From Betaproteobacteria bacterium HGW-Betaproteobacteria-7 (GTDB lineage Bacteria > Pseudomonadota > Gammaproteobacteria > Burkholderiales > Rhodocyclaceae), in the NCBI GenBank assembly GCA_002840765.1, contig PHCE01000009.1, positions 1 to 64,000 on the forward strand: a stretch of DNA of 64,000 nucleotides. Reading direction: 5' to 3'. The translations under genes and the position numbers were made by a program. Below are positions 9,554 through 17,105 of this stretch, one piece after another. Numbering within the stretch: the first letter of the stretch is position 1; each line of letters opens with the position of its first letter. Below the pieces are notes generated by a model. That model worked only from the letters and a program-made list of their open reading frames with translations, made no database searches and was not told the DNA's origin.

Positions 9554-10441
9554 TCAGGCAAACCACTTCTCAATGATGCCGGCCACCGCGGCTGGCTGGT
9601 CGTGATGCAACATGTGGTCGGCCCGGTCGATCCATTCTTCGCGCACGTCGGCGAAGCAGGCGCGGCGTGCCTCCCAGTCGCCGGGACGGGTGGCGAAGTC
9701 GCGGACGATCCACGACTGCCGGCCGGCAACCCAGAGTACCGGGCAGGTGATCTGCCGCCAGACGGCCATCGATTCCTCAAGACGGAACAGATAGGGCGAC
9801 ATCGCCTTGTGCCACGGATCGCCGTTCCAGATGATGCCGTGCCGGAACTCACCGCTGCGCGTGGTGCCATCGCCGATGCGGGCCAGGTGGCGGGAGAGGA
9901 AATCGGCGCGGTCCGGCGTCAGGAAGGGGTCGCTCTTCAGCAGCCGGCGGGCGAAGGCGGCGCGGTCCGGATAGGCATGCAGGCGCGGCGGGGTTTTCAG
10001 TTCGCCCAGCCACTTGAGGTAGCGTTCCGCCGCCATGTCCGGCGTTGTCGGCGCGATGCCGAAGCCCTCCAGCGAAATCAACCGCTCGACGCGCTCGGGG
10101 CGCAGGCCGGCATACAGGCCTGCGAGGATGCCGCCCATGCTGTGCCCGGCCAGACGCAACCGGCCCGCCGGCGCATAGCGGTCGACGATGGCCTCCATGT
10201 CGCCCAGGTGCTCGGCGAAAAAGTACGGCCGGTTGAGCCATTGCGAAGGGCCGAAGCCGCGCCAGTCGGGGGCGACGATGTTCCAGTCGCGCTGCAGTTC
10301 GTCGACGACGAATTGCCAGGAAGCCGAGACGTCCATCCAGCCGTGCAGCAGGAACAGCGTCGGTGCCTCGGGATCGCCCCAGCGGCGGACGTGCAGGCGG
10401 ATGGAGGGAAGATCGAGGAATTCGGAGCGGGAAGGGCGCAT
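9554..10441 (-). CDS. Alpha/beta-hydrolase family protein
   Basis: 295 residues with the classical alpha/beta-hydrolase landmarks: the oxyanion-hole segment LFLLHGWMDVSASW, the nucleophile elbow GHSMGG with its Ser, a downstream Asp region and a late His (DHMLHHDQP). Such enzymes cleave esters, lactones or C-C bonds; the substrate cannot be told from sequence. There is no signal peptide, so it should be cytoplasmic. It lies 58 bases downstream of ctaA on the same strand and could be read from the oxidase operon, but nothing links it functionally to heme or oxidase assembly. Confidence 0.88.
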   Translation of the reverse strand: MRPSRSEFLDLPSIRLHVRRWGDPEAPTLFLLHGWMDVSASWQFVVDELQRDWNIVAPDWRGFGPSQWLNRPYFFAEHLGDMEAIVDRYAPAGRLRLAGHSMGGILAGLYAGLRPERVERLISLEGFGIAPTTPDMAAERYLKWLGELKTPPRLHAYPDRAAFARRLLKSDPFLTPDRADFLSRHLARIGDGTTRSGEFRHGIIWNGDPWHKAMSPYLFRLEESMAVWRQITCPVLWVAGRQSWIVRDFATRPGDWEARRACFADVREEWIDRADHMLHHDQPAAVAGIIEKWFA

Positions 10442-10499
10442 GCGGTCGTGATCGGGGCGGGGAGGCGGCGATTCTAGCAGCCGGGCCGGCTGGACCCAC

Positions 10500-11498
10500 T
10501 CAGGTAGGGGCAGTTTTCATCTGCCCGGCAGTCTGAATTTGCCTGGTCCGGCAACGCAGATTGACTGCCAGCACCGCGCTCAGCAGCGCTGCCGCGCCGA
10601 GGTTGTGGGCGACGGCGAGGAGCAGTGGCAGCGACAGCAATACGTTGGCGATGCCCAGCCCCAGTTGCAGTCCGAGCAGCGCCAGCAGCAGGCTGCCCCA
10701 GTGCCGTTGGCCGTGGCCTAGCAAGCGCGCCGCCAGGGCGCCGACGGCGAGCAGCACGAGCACGGCGCCGAGGCGGTGGGCGAGGTGGATGGCGGTCAGT
10801 GCTTCGCCGGAAATCAGCTCGCCGTGGGCGGTCTCGCCGAGTTCGCGGTGCACGGTGAAGGCGTGGGCGAAATCGGCGGGCGGCAGCCATTGGCCCTGGC
10901 AGAACGGGAAGTCCGGGCAAGCGAGGGCCGCGTAATTGCTGCTGACCCAGCCGCCGAGGGCGATCTGGCCGATCACGACGAGCAGTGCCAGGGCGGCTGG
11001 CCAGCGGATGGCCGGGGCGAAGCTGCTGGTCGCCGTGGTCCGCAGCAGCAGCGTCACCAGCAGGGCCAGCGTCGCCATGCCGCCGAGCAGGTGCAAGGTG
11101 ACGATCAGCGGTTTGAGTAGCAGCGTCACCGTCCACATGCCAAGCGCCGCCTGCAGGCCGATCAGGCCGAGCAGCAGCGTCGGCAGTGCCGGTGATTGGG
11201 TACGGCGCAGTTCCGTCCGCCAGGCCAGCACGCAGATGGCGAGGATCAGCAGGCCGAGCGTGCCGGCGGCGTAGCGGTGAATCATTTCCTTCCAGGCCTT
11301 GCCGGCATCGAACGGCTGCTGCGGGTGGGCGGCGACCGCCGCGGAGCTGCCGTCCGGCACGCCGAGCAGGTGGCCGTAGCAACCGGGCCAGTCAGGGCAG
11401 CCGAGGCCGGCGTCGGACAGGCGCACGTAGGCGCCGAGGCCGATGACGACCACCGCCAGCAGCGTGGCGGCGAGCAGCAAGCGGGCGTAGAGGCGCAT
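10500..11498 (-). CDS. ctaA: Heme A synthase (COX15/CtaA)
   Basis: 332 residues with eight predicted membrane helices. CtaA oxidises the C8 methyl of heme O to the formyl group of heme A, the cofactor of the aa3 oxidase encoded just upstream. Seen: the N-terminal YVRLSDAGLGCPDWPGC signature with the cysteine pair, the EMIHRYAAGTLGL heme-ligand helix, and later His-containing helices (LHLLGGMATL and AIHLAHRLGA). It follows ctaB by 3 bases, so the heme O and heme A steps are co-expressed. Confidence 0.95.
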   Translation of the reverse strand: MRLYARLLLAATLLAVVVIGLGAYVRLSDAGLGCPDWPGCYGHLLGVPDGSSAAVAAHPQQPFDAGKAWKEMIHRYAAGTLGLLILAICVLAWRTELRRTQSPALPTLLLGLIGLQAALGMWTVTLLLKPLIVTLHLLGGMATLALLVTLLLRTTATSSFAPAIRWPAALALLVVIGQIALGGWVSSNYAALACPDFPFCQGQWLPPADFAHAFTVHRELGETAHGELISGEALTAIHLAHRLGAVLVLLAVGALAARLLGHGQRHWGSLLLALLGLQLGLGIANVLLSLPLLLAVAHNLGAAALLSAVLAVNLRCRTRQIQTAGQMKTAPT

Positions 11499-11501
11499 GA
11501 C

Positions 11502-12398
11502 TCAGAAGGTGATCAGCCGGTCGGCGAACAGCGCGGCGAAAAGCAGCGTCAGGTAGAGGATCGAGTAGCGGAAGGTGCGCTTGGCCAGGTCGTCGCTGTA
11601 GTTGCGGCAGAGGGCGATGGCGTAGGCCAGGAAGACCAGGTCGAGCAGGCTGATGGCAATCAGGTAGAACGTCCCGCTCATGCCCAGCGACACCGGGATC
11701 AGGCTGGCGGCGGCGAGCATCAGCGTGTACCAGAGGATGTGCTGGCAGGTGAAGGCGACGCCGTGGGTCACCGGCAGCATCGGCAGGCCGGAGCGGGCGT
11801 AGTCGTCGCGCCGGTAGCAGGCCAGCGCCCAGAAGTGCGGCGGCGTCCACAGGAAGATGATCAGGAACAGCACCAGCGGCTCGGCTGAAACCTGGCCGGT
11901 CATCGCCGTCCACCCGAGCAGCGGCGGCATGGCGCCGGAGGCGCCGCCGATGACGATGTTCATCGGCGTCGCCGGCTTCAGGATCAGCGTGTAGATCACC
12001 GTGTAGCCGACGAAGGTGGCCAGCGTCAGCCACATGGTCAGGTCGTTGATGAAGGTGTGCAGCAGCCACAGGCCGACGGCGCCGAGCAGTGTCGCCAGGG
12101 TCACCGTTTCCAGCGGCGAGATGTCGCCGCGCGCCGTCGCCCGCCAACTGGTGCGCGCCATCTTGGCATCGACGGTACGCTCGACCAGACAGTTCAGCGC
12201 CGCCGCGGCGAAGGAGACCAGGGCGATGCCGAGCGCTGCGACGAGAAAGCGCAGCAGCGGTGGAAAGCCCGGCGTCGCCAAGAACATGCCGATCATCGCG
12301 GTGAACACGATCAGGCTGTTCACCCGCGGCTTGCACAGGTGGGAGAAGGCGGCGAGGCGTTGGCCAAACGAGAGCGGGGAGGTGGCGACGCTTTGCAT
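11502..12398 (-). CDS. ctaB: Protoheme IX farnesyltransferase (heme O synthase)
   Basis: 298 residues; a polytopic UbiA-superfamily prenyltransferase that adds a farnesyl group to heme B to give heme O. Landmarks: CKPRVNSLIVFTAMIGM at the N-terminus, the Asp-rich motif region NCLVERTVDAKMARTSWR, and TPPHFWALACYRRDDYARSG typical of CtaB/CyoE. TAGGAG about 6 bases before the ATG supports the start. It lies between the SCO-like gene (9-base gap) and ctaA. Confidence 0.96.
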   Translation of the reverse strand: MQSVATSPLSFGQRLAAFSHLCKPRVNSLIVFTAMIGMFLATPGFPPLLRFLVAALGIALVSFAAAALNCLVERTVDAKMARTSWRATARGDISPLETVTLATLLGAVGLWLLHTFINDLTMWLTLATFVGYTVIYTLILKPATPMNIVIGGASGAMPPLLGWTAMTGQVSAEPLVLFLIIFLWTPPHFWALACYRRDDYARSGLPMLPVTHGVAFTCQHILWYTLMLAAASLIPVSLGMSGTFYLIAISLLDLVFLAYAIALCRNYSDDLAKRTFRYSILYLTLLFAALFADRLITF

Positions 12399-12407
12399 GA
12401 TGATCTC

Positions 12408-12992
12408 CTAACCGGTCCAGGCGAATTTGAGCAGGCGCTCAAGGTCGAATCGCAATTCCTTGCCACCGACAGCAGCGGGGTAGTCGATCACCCGCTGGCC
12501 GAGCGGATCGACGATGTGCAGACGGTAGCTATCGGCGGCGGGCGTGCCCAGCCACTGCGGCGGGGCGGCAAACAGCAGCAGGTCGGGCTGGCGGCGGGCG
12601 GCTTCGGCCAGTGCCGGATCGCCGGTGCCTGGGGCGAGCACGACACGGCGCAGGCGGCCCATCTCCTTGTTCAGCGACACCTGGATGCGACGCAGCTCGT
12701 CGAGGCGGGTGGCGCACTCGGCGCCGCAGGGGCCGTCGAGGCTCAGCACCAGCAACCATTTGCCGTGCAGATCGCTGGTGGGCACTGGGCGACCGTTGGC
12801 ATCGACCAGGCCGTTGGCCGGTAGCGCCGGCGGCGGTGTCAGCAACTGGCCGTGCTGCAGGGTGCGCGTCGGCTGCCAGCCGCCGAAGTAGAGGCCGGTG
12901 GCGACGACGAAGGGCAGCACGAGCAGGCCGACGATCAGCAGCAACATCGGCAGTCCGCTCGGGCGCGGGGCGGGCATGGTCGCGGTGGTCAT
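12408..12992 (-). CDS. SCO-like membrane thioredoxin-fold protein of the COX operon
   Basis: 194 residues: one N-terminal membrane helix (LPMLLLIVGLLVLPFVVATG) and a periplasmic thioredoxin-like domain (LHGKWLLVLSLDGPCGAEC). The CxxxC pair (CGAEC) matches the metal/redox motif position of SCO proteins, though the SCO-type distal His is not obvious. Proteins like this sit between surf1 and ctaA/ctaB in many betaproteobacterial oxidase operons and are presumed assembly factors. The ATG at 12992 overlaps the stop of the surf1 remnant (ATGA); a longer reading frame upstream only overlaps surf1. Confidence 0.82.
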   Translation of the reverse strand: MTTATMPAPRPSGLPMLLLIVGLLVLPFVVATGLYFGGWQPTRTLQHGQLLTPPPALPANGLVDANGRPVPTSDLHGKWLLVLSLDGPCGAECATRLDELRRIQVSLNKEMGRLRRVVLAPGTGDPALAEAARRQPDLLLFAAPPQWLGTPAADSYRLHIVDPLGQRVIDYPAAVGGKELRFDLERLLKFAWTG

Positions 12993-13644
12993 GGCTTGCG
13001 CACCAGGAAGAAGCCCCAGATGCCGAGGCTGGCGATGGCGAAGCCGAACCACTGCAGGGCGTAGCTGCGGTGGCGATCGGCGCGTTCGTCGGGGCGCGGC
13101 CATTCGCGGACGAAACCGCCGGGGGACTGCGCGTCGAGTTGAATGATCAGCGGCTGCAGCGGGTAGGCGACGGCCGAGCGGAAGCGTTCAAGGTCGAGGT
13201 TCTGCCACACCGGCTGCCAGCCGCTGGTCGGTTGCGCCGCCAGGTTGAAGAAGCGGCTGGCCGGCAGTACGGCGATGCCGGTCAGTTCGACAATACCAAC
13301 GGGTACCGCGGCTTCCGGTTGCTGGGCGTGGTCGGCCGGGGCGGGCAGCCAGCCGCGATTGACCAGCACGTGCATGTCACTGCTTTCCAGGCGCAGCGGC
13401 GTGATCACGTGGTAGCCGGCTTGCTCGCATCGAAGTGGCCGCGCAGAATCACCCGCCGATGGCGCAGTGTCTCGATATCGGCCGGCGTCGTCGGCATGGC
13501 GATGGCGGCATCCTGGCTGCGCGTGTCGAGGGAAGTCTGCAGCGCCGTCTTGCTTTCGGCCTTGTGCCATTGCCACAGGCCCAGGGAAACGAAGGCCGGA
13601 ATCAGCAGTAGTTGCAGCAGGCCGCCGAGGATCGCCACGCGCAT
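12989..13644 (-). pseudogene. SURF1 oxidase assembly factor, frameshifted
   Basis: SURF1 helps insert heme a into subunit I of aa3 oxidases. The N-terminal half reads from the ATG at 13644 (MRVAILGG, then a membrane helix and LGLWQWHKAESK) and stops at 13405 after RRVILRGHFDASKPATT. The C-terminal half is in another frame: EQAGYHVITPLRL, then LVNRGWLP, PLIIQLD and the second membrane helix to 12989. The switch lies near 13425-13437. Between these blocks the family normally has about a dozen residues including a DNR motif; they are absent, so this is a deletion plus frameshift rather than a single-base slip. Both halves otherwise look well conserved, so the event is recent or is a sequence/assembly error. 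Confidence 0.8.
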
Positions 13645-13717
13645 GCGGCTGGTCCTTGTCGCCCGGCTCGGCGGACGCGCATACTGGGGCACGGCGAAGC
13701 TTTCGGGAGAGTCGAGC

Positions 13718-13918
13718 ATGCTCAGGGTGTTGGTGGTTTTGTTATTGGTGGCCATAGTCGGCAGCTTGCTCTCCGGGCTCTTCTATCTCTACCGCGACCG
13801 GGGATCCGGGGAGCGCATGGCGCGCGCCCTGACCTGGCGCATCGGCCTGTCGATCACGCTGTTCCTGTTGCTGCTGCTCGGGTTCAGGTTCGGTCTCATC
13901 CCCGGTTACACCCAGTAA
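13718..13918 (+). CDS. Twin transmembrane protein (DUF2909-like)
   Basis: 66 residues made of two membrane helices: an N-terminal helix (MLRVLVVLLLVAIVGSLLSG), a short charged loop (YRDRGSGERMARAL) and a second helix ending near the C-terminus (GLIPGYTQ). GGGAGAG lies about 6 bases before the ATG. This matches the small twin-TM proteins found beside ctaE in betaproteobacteria; a role in oxidase assembly is inferred only from position. It is transcribed against the operon: its 3' end overlaps the ctaE 3' end by 13 bases, and its 5' end faces the surf1 remnant with a 73-base gap. Confidence 0.8.
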   Translation: MLRVLVVLLLVAIVGSLLSGLFYLYRDRGSGERMARALTWRIGLSITLFLLLLLGFRFGLIPGYTQ

Positions 13919-14778
13919 ACGAAGATGAAGAGGATCAGCCAGACGACGTCGACGAAGTGCCAGTACCAGGCGACGCCCTCGAAAGCGAAATGGCGTTTCG
14001 CCGTGAAGTGGCCGCTGATGCTGCGCAGCAGGATGACGGTCAGCATGATGGTGCCGAGCGTCACGTGGAAACCGTGGAAACCGGTGAGCATGAAGAAGGT
14101 CGCGCCATAGGCGCCGGCGCCCATGGTCAGGCCGAGTTCCGTGTAGGCATGGTGGTATTCCCAGGCCTGGAAGCCGAGGAAGATCGAGCCGAGCAATACC
14201 GTCGCCGCCAGGCCGAGGATCAGCTGGCGCCGGTTTTCGCGTAACAGCGCCCAATGCGCCCAGGTAATCGTGGCGCCGGAACTGAGCAGCAGCGCCGTGT
14301 TCAGCGCCGGAATGCCCCAGGCGCCCATCGGTGTGAAAGACGCGCCGCCGGGTCCGCTGGTCGGCCAGGTGCCGGTGAATTCCGGCCACAGGCTGAAGCC
14401 GTGCGCCGCTTCCATGCCGGCGAGAGTTGGTACCGACAGCACTCGGACGTAGAACAGGGCGCCGAAGAAGGCGGCGAAGAACATCACTTCGGTGCCGATG
14501 AACCAGATCATGCCGTGGCGGAAGGAGCGGTCCTCCCAGTCGCGGTAGGCGCCGCTCTGCGATTCACTGATGACCTTGCCGAACCAGGCGAAGAGCACGC
14601 CGATGATGACCGCCGTGCCGGCCAGCATGACCCAGCCGCCGGCGCCGAACTTGTTCAGCATCTGGATGAAGCCGAAGGCGAGCATGAACATGCCGGCGGA
14701 CAGGATGACCGGGTAGAGGGTGGGTTGCGGCACGAAATAGTGCGGCGACGAAACGGGGTGCTCGGTGCTGGTGTTCAT
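13906..14778 (-). CDS. ctaE: Cytochrome c oxidase subunit III
   Basis: 290 residues with seven predicted membrane helices, typical for subunit III of aa3 oxidases, which stabilises subunit I and helps proton uptake. Seen: HYFVPQPTLYPVILSAGMF at the N-terminus; WFIGTEVMFFAAFFGALFY with the conserved Glu; the GFQAWEYHHAYTELGL segment; and TGFHGFHVTLGTIML and YWHFVDVVWLILFIFVYW at the end. The ATG at 14778 overlaps the ctaG stop (ATGA). The gene looks intact. Confidence 0.96.
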   Translation of the reverse strand: MNTSTEHPVSSPHYFVPQPTLYPVILSAGMFMLAFGFIQMLNKFGAGGWVMLAGTAVIIGVLFAWFGKVISESQSGAYRDWEDRSFRHGMIWFIGTEVMFFAAFFGALFYVRVLSVPTLAGMEAAHGFSLWPEFTGTWPTSGPGGASFTPMGAWGIPALNTALLLSSGATITWAHWALLRENRRQLILGLAATVLLGSIFLGFQAWEYHHAYTELGLTMGAGAYGATFFMLTGFHGFHVTLGTIMLTVILLRSISGHFTAKRHFAFEGVAWYWHFVDVVWLILFIFVYWV

Positions 14779-15374
14779 CGTGCCTCCGCGGTGGCGCTCA
14801 GGGTCTGGCGTTGGCCTTCGATGCTGAAGAAGGCGTAGGAGAGGGTGATGTGGGTGATGTCGCGGCCGACCTCGGGGCTGACGATGAAGGCCAGCGGCAT
14901 TTCCTGCGCTTCGCCGGCGGCCAGCGTCTGCTGGTCGAAGCAGAAACACTCGATCTTCTCGAAATGCTGCGCCGCCTGCCCGGGCGTGACGCTGGGTACG
15001 GCCTGGCCGGTGATCGCCCGGTTGGCGGTGTTGCGCACCAGGTAACTGATCTGCTGCAGCTCGCCGGGATGCACATCCATGCTGACTTTCAGCGGCCGCA
15101 TCTCCCACGGCAGGCCGGGCATCACCGTGCCGGTGAACTCGATGCGGATCAGCCGTCCGGTATCGACCCGGCTGGCCGGGGCTGGCGCCAACTCGGTTTT
15201 CAGGCCGCCGCTGGCGAAGCCGGCCGAGGTCTTGCCGTTGAAGCCGGTGACTTCGCAGAGCACGTTGTACAGCGGCACCAGCGCGAAAGCGAACAGAAAG
15301 GCACCCGCCACCAGCAGCAACAGCTTGACGACCAGGCGGCTGTGATTGCGCGGGGTGGGCTGGACCTGTTCCAT
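14775..15374 (-). CDS. ctaG: Cytochrome c oxidase assembly protein CtaG/Cox11
   Basis: 199 residues: one N-terminal membrane anchor (LVVKLLLLVAGAFLFAFALV) and a periplasmic immunoglobulin-like domain. Cox11 delivers copper to the CuB site of subunit I. The copper-binding motif is present (ECFCFDQQTL), as are PLYNVLCEVTGFNGKT with a further conserved Cys and the late segment THITLSYAFF. The start chosen is MEQVQPTPRN at 15374. It sits between the 43-residue small gene (1-base gap) and ctaE (ATGA overlap). Confidence 0.95.
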   Translation of the reverse strand: MEQVQPTPRNHSRLVVKLLLLVAGAFLFAFALVPLYNVLCEVTGFNGKTSAGFASGGLKTELAPAPASRVDTGRLIRIEFTGTVMPGLPWEMRPLKVSMDVHPGELQQISYLVRNTANRAITGQAVPSVTPGQAAQHFEKIECFCFDQQTLAAGEAQEMPLAFIVSPEVGRDITHITLSYAFFSIEGQRQTLSATAEAR

Positions 15375-15375
15375 G

Positions 15376-15507
15376 TCAGCGCTTGATGAACAGCCCGAGC
15401 ACGTAGATGACCACGACCGCCAGGCCAAGCAGCCAGGCGAGGCGGCGGGCGGCGCTGCGCCGGCGGGCCAGGTCGGCGGGCGTGAAGTCGGTGGGCTGGT
15501 CGGTCAT
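15376..15507 (-). CDS. Cytochrome oxidase small assembly protein
   Basis: A 43-residue gene. Read on the minus strand it begins MTDQPTDFTPADLARRRSAA, followed by one membrane helix (LAWLLGLAVVVIYVLGLFI) and a Lys-Arg end. Its ATG overlaps the ctaD stop (ATGA) and its stop lies 1 base before the ctaG start, so it is embedded in the operon with full translational coupling. Tiny single-helix proteins at this position in betaproteobacterial oxidase operons are known as small assembly proteins. The role is inferred from position and topology. Confidence 0.85.
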   Translation of the reverse strand: MTDQPTDFTPADLARRRSAARRLAWLLGLAVVVIYVLGLFIKR

Positions 15508-17105
15508 TTGATCACCGGCTGGATTTCCCAGCTATGGTGCGGCGGCGGTGATGACAGCTCCCATTCCAGCCCCTCGGCGCCTTCCCAGACCCGGGGCTCG
15601 GCCTTCTCGCCACCGCGGATGCAGGACCAGATGTTCCAGGCGAAGAGCAACTGGCTGAAGCCGAGAATCATCGCGCCGACGGTGGAGATGGCATTGAACT
15701 CGGCGAACTGCAGCGCGTAGTCGGGAATGCGTCGCGGCATGCCGGCCAGGCCGAGGAAGAACTGCGGCATGAAGGTCAGGTTGAAGGAGACAACCGTCAG
15801 CCAGAAATGCAGCTTGCCCAGCTTCTCGCTGTACATGTGGCCGGTCCATTTCGGCAGCCAGTAATAGACGCCGGTCATCACGCCCATGATGCCGCCGGCG
15901 AACAGCGCGTAATGGAAGTGGGCGACGACGAAGTAGCTGTGGTGGTACTGCGCGTCGGCGGCGACGTCGGCGAGGATCAAGCCGGTCAGGCCGGCGATGC
16001 CGAAGAGGACGATGAAGCCGACGGCGAACAGCATCGGCGTCTCGAAAGTCATCGCCCCTTTCCACATCGTGGCGATCCAGCAGAAGAAGAGCACGGCCAG
16101 CGGAATCGAGATGGCCATGGTGCTGAACATGAAGTAGATCAGCGCCGGCACCGGCAGGCCGGCGGTGAAGAAATGGTGCGCCCAGACGACCAGCGACAGC
16201 ACGCCGATGACGATGAAGCTGTAAACCTGGGCCTTGTAGCCGTAGGTCGGCTTGCGCGAGAAGGTCGCCAGAACGTGCGGCATCAGCCCCCACACCGGCA
16301 GCAGCAGGATGTACACCTCGGGATGGCCGAAGAACCAGAACAGGTGCTGGAACAGGATCGGGTCACCACCCCCGGCGGCATCGAAGAATTGGGTGCCGAA
16401 ATGGCGGTCGGTGAGTAGCATGGTCACCGCGCCGGCCAGTACCGGCAGCGTCGCCAGCAGCAGGAAGGCGGTGATCAGCCAGCCCCAGGCAAACAGCGGC
16501 ATCTTCATCAAGGTCATGCCGGGGGCGCGCATGTTGAAGATGGTGACGATGACGTTGATCGAACCCATGATCGACGAGATGCCGAGGATGTGCACCGCCA
16601 GAATCGCGAAATCGACGCCCATGCCGCCCTGCACCGAGAGCGGCGCGTAGAAGGTCCAGCCGGTGGCCAGCGCCCCGTCGCCGATGCCGAACAAGGCCAG
16701 GAAGAAGGGCATGGTCAGCAACAGCGCCGCTGGCGGCAGCAGCCAGAAGCCCCAGTTGTTCAGCCGCGGCAAAGCCATGTCGGGTGCACCGATCATCAAC
16801 GGCAGCATCCAGTTGGCGAAGCCGGTGGCGGCCGGCATCAGCGCCGCGAAGATCATCACCAGCGCATGGACGCCGATCAGCTGGTTGAAGAACTCCGGCT
16901 GCATCAGCTGCAGGCCGGGCGAGAACAGCTCGGCGCGCACCGCCAGGATCATCGCCCCGCCGACGAAGAACATGATCAGCGAGAAGGTCAGGTACATCGT
17001 GCCGATGTCCTTGTGGTTGGTCGTCGTCAGCCAGCGCAGCGGGCCGCTGTAATGGCCTTCTCCGTGCGGATCGGCGTGGCCGTTGGCGGTAGTGGCAGTG
17101 TTCAT
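15504..17105 (-). CDS. ctaD: Cytochrome c oxidase subunit I, K-channel residues missing
   Basis: 533 residues, twelve membrane helices; the catalytic subunit that reduces O2 at the heme a3-CuB site. Metal ligands are all present: H80 and H398 (heme a), H396 (heme a3), H261, H310 and H311 (CuB), and the cross-link Tyr in HPEVY (Y265). D-channel residues are kept (D109, N116/N117, E263). K-channel positions are not: by spacing from HPEVY and WAHH, the canonical Ser, Thr and Lys (S299, T359, K362 of the Rhodobacter sphaeroides enzyme) correspond to P276, L336 and L339 (IPLAVLFF instead of IPTGIKxF). It is coupled to ctaC upstream and the small gene downstream by ATGA overlaps. Otherwise intact. 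Confidence 0.96.
   Translation of the reverse strand: MNTATTANGHADPHGEGHYSGPLRWLTTTNHKDIGTMYLTFSLIMFFVGGAMILAVRAELFSPGLQLMQPEFFNQLIGVHALVMIFAALMPAATGFANWMLPLMIGAPDMALPRLNNWGFWLLPPAALLLTMPFFLALFGIGDGALATGWTFYAPLSVQGGMGVDFAILAVHILGISSIMGSINVIVTIFNMRAPGMTLMKMPLFAWGWLITAFLLLATLPVLAGAVTMLLTDRHFGTQFFDAAGGGDPILFQHLFWFFGHPEVYILLLPVWGLMPHVLATFSRKPTYGYKAQVYSFIVIGVLSLVVWAHHFFTAGLPVPALIYFMFSTMAISIPLAVLFFCWIATMWKGAMTFETPMLFAVGFIVLFGIAGLTGLILADVAADAQYHHSYFVVAHFHYALFAGGIMGVMTGVYYWLPKWTGHMYSEKLGKLHFWLTVVSFNLTFMPQFFLGLAGMPRRIPDYALQFAEFNAISTVGAMILGFSQLLFAWNIWSCIRGGEKAEPRVWEGAEGLEWELSSPPPHHSWEIQPVIK

Noticed and set aside
8145..9605. A 486-codon open frame on the plus strand
   Set aside because: It mirrors the periplasmic binding-protein gene on the minus strand, which has a signal peptide and recognisable fold. 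The composition of the plus frame is shadow-like.
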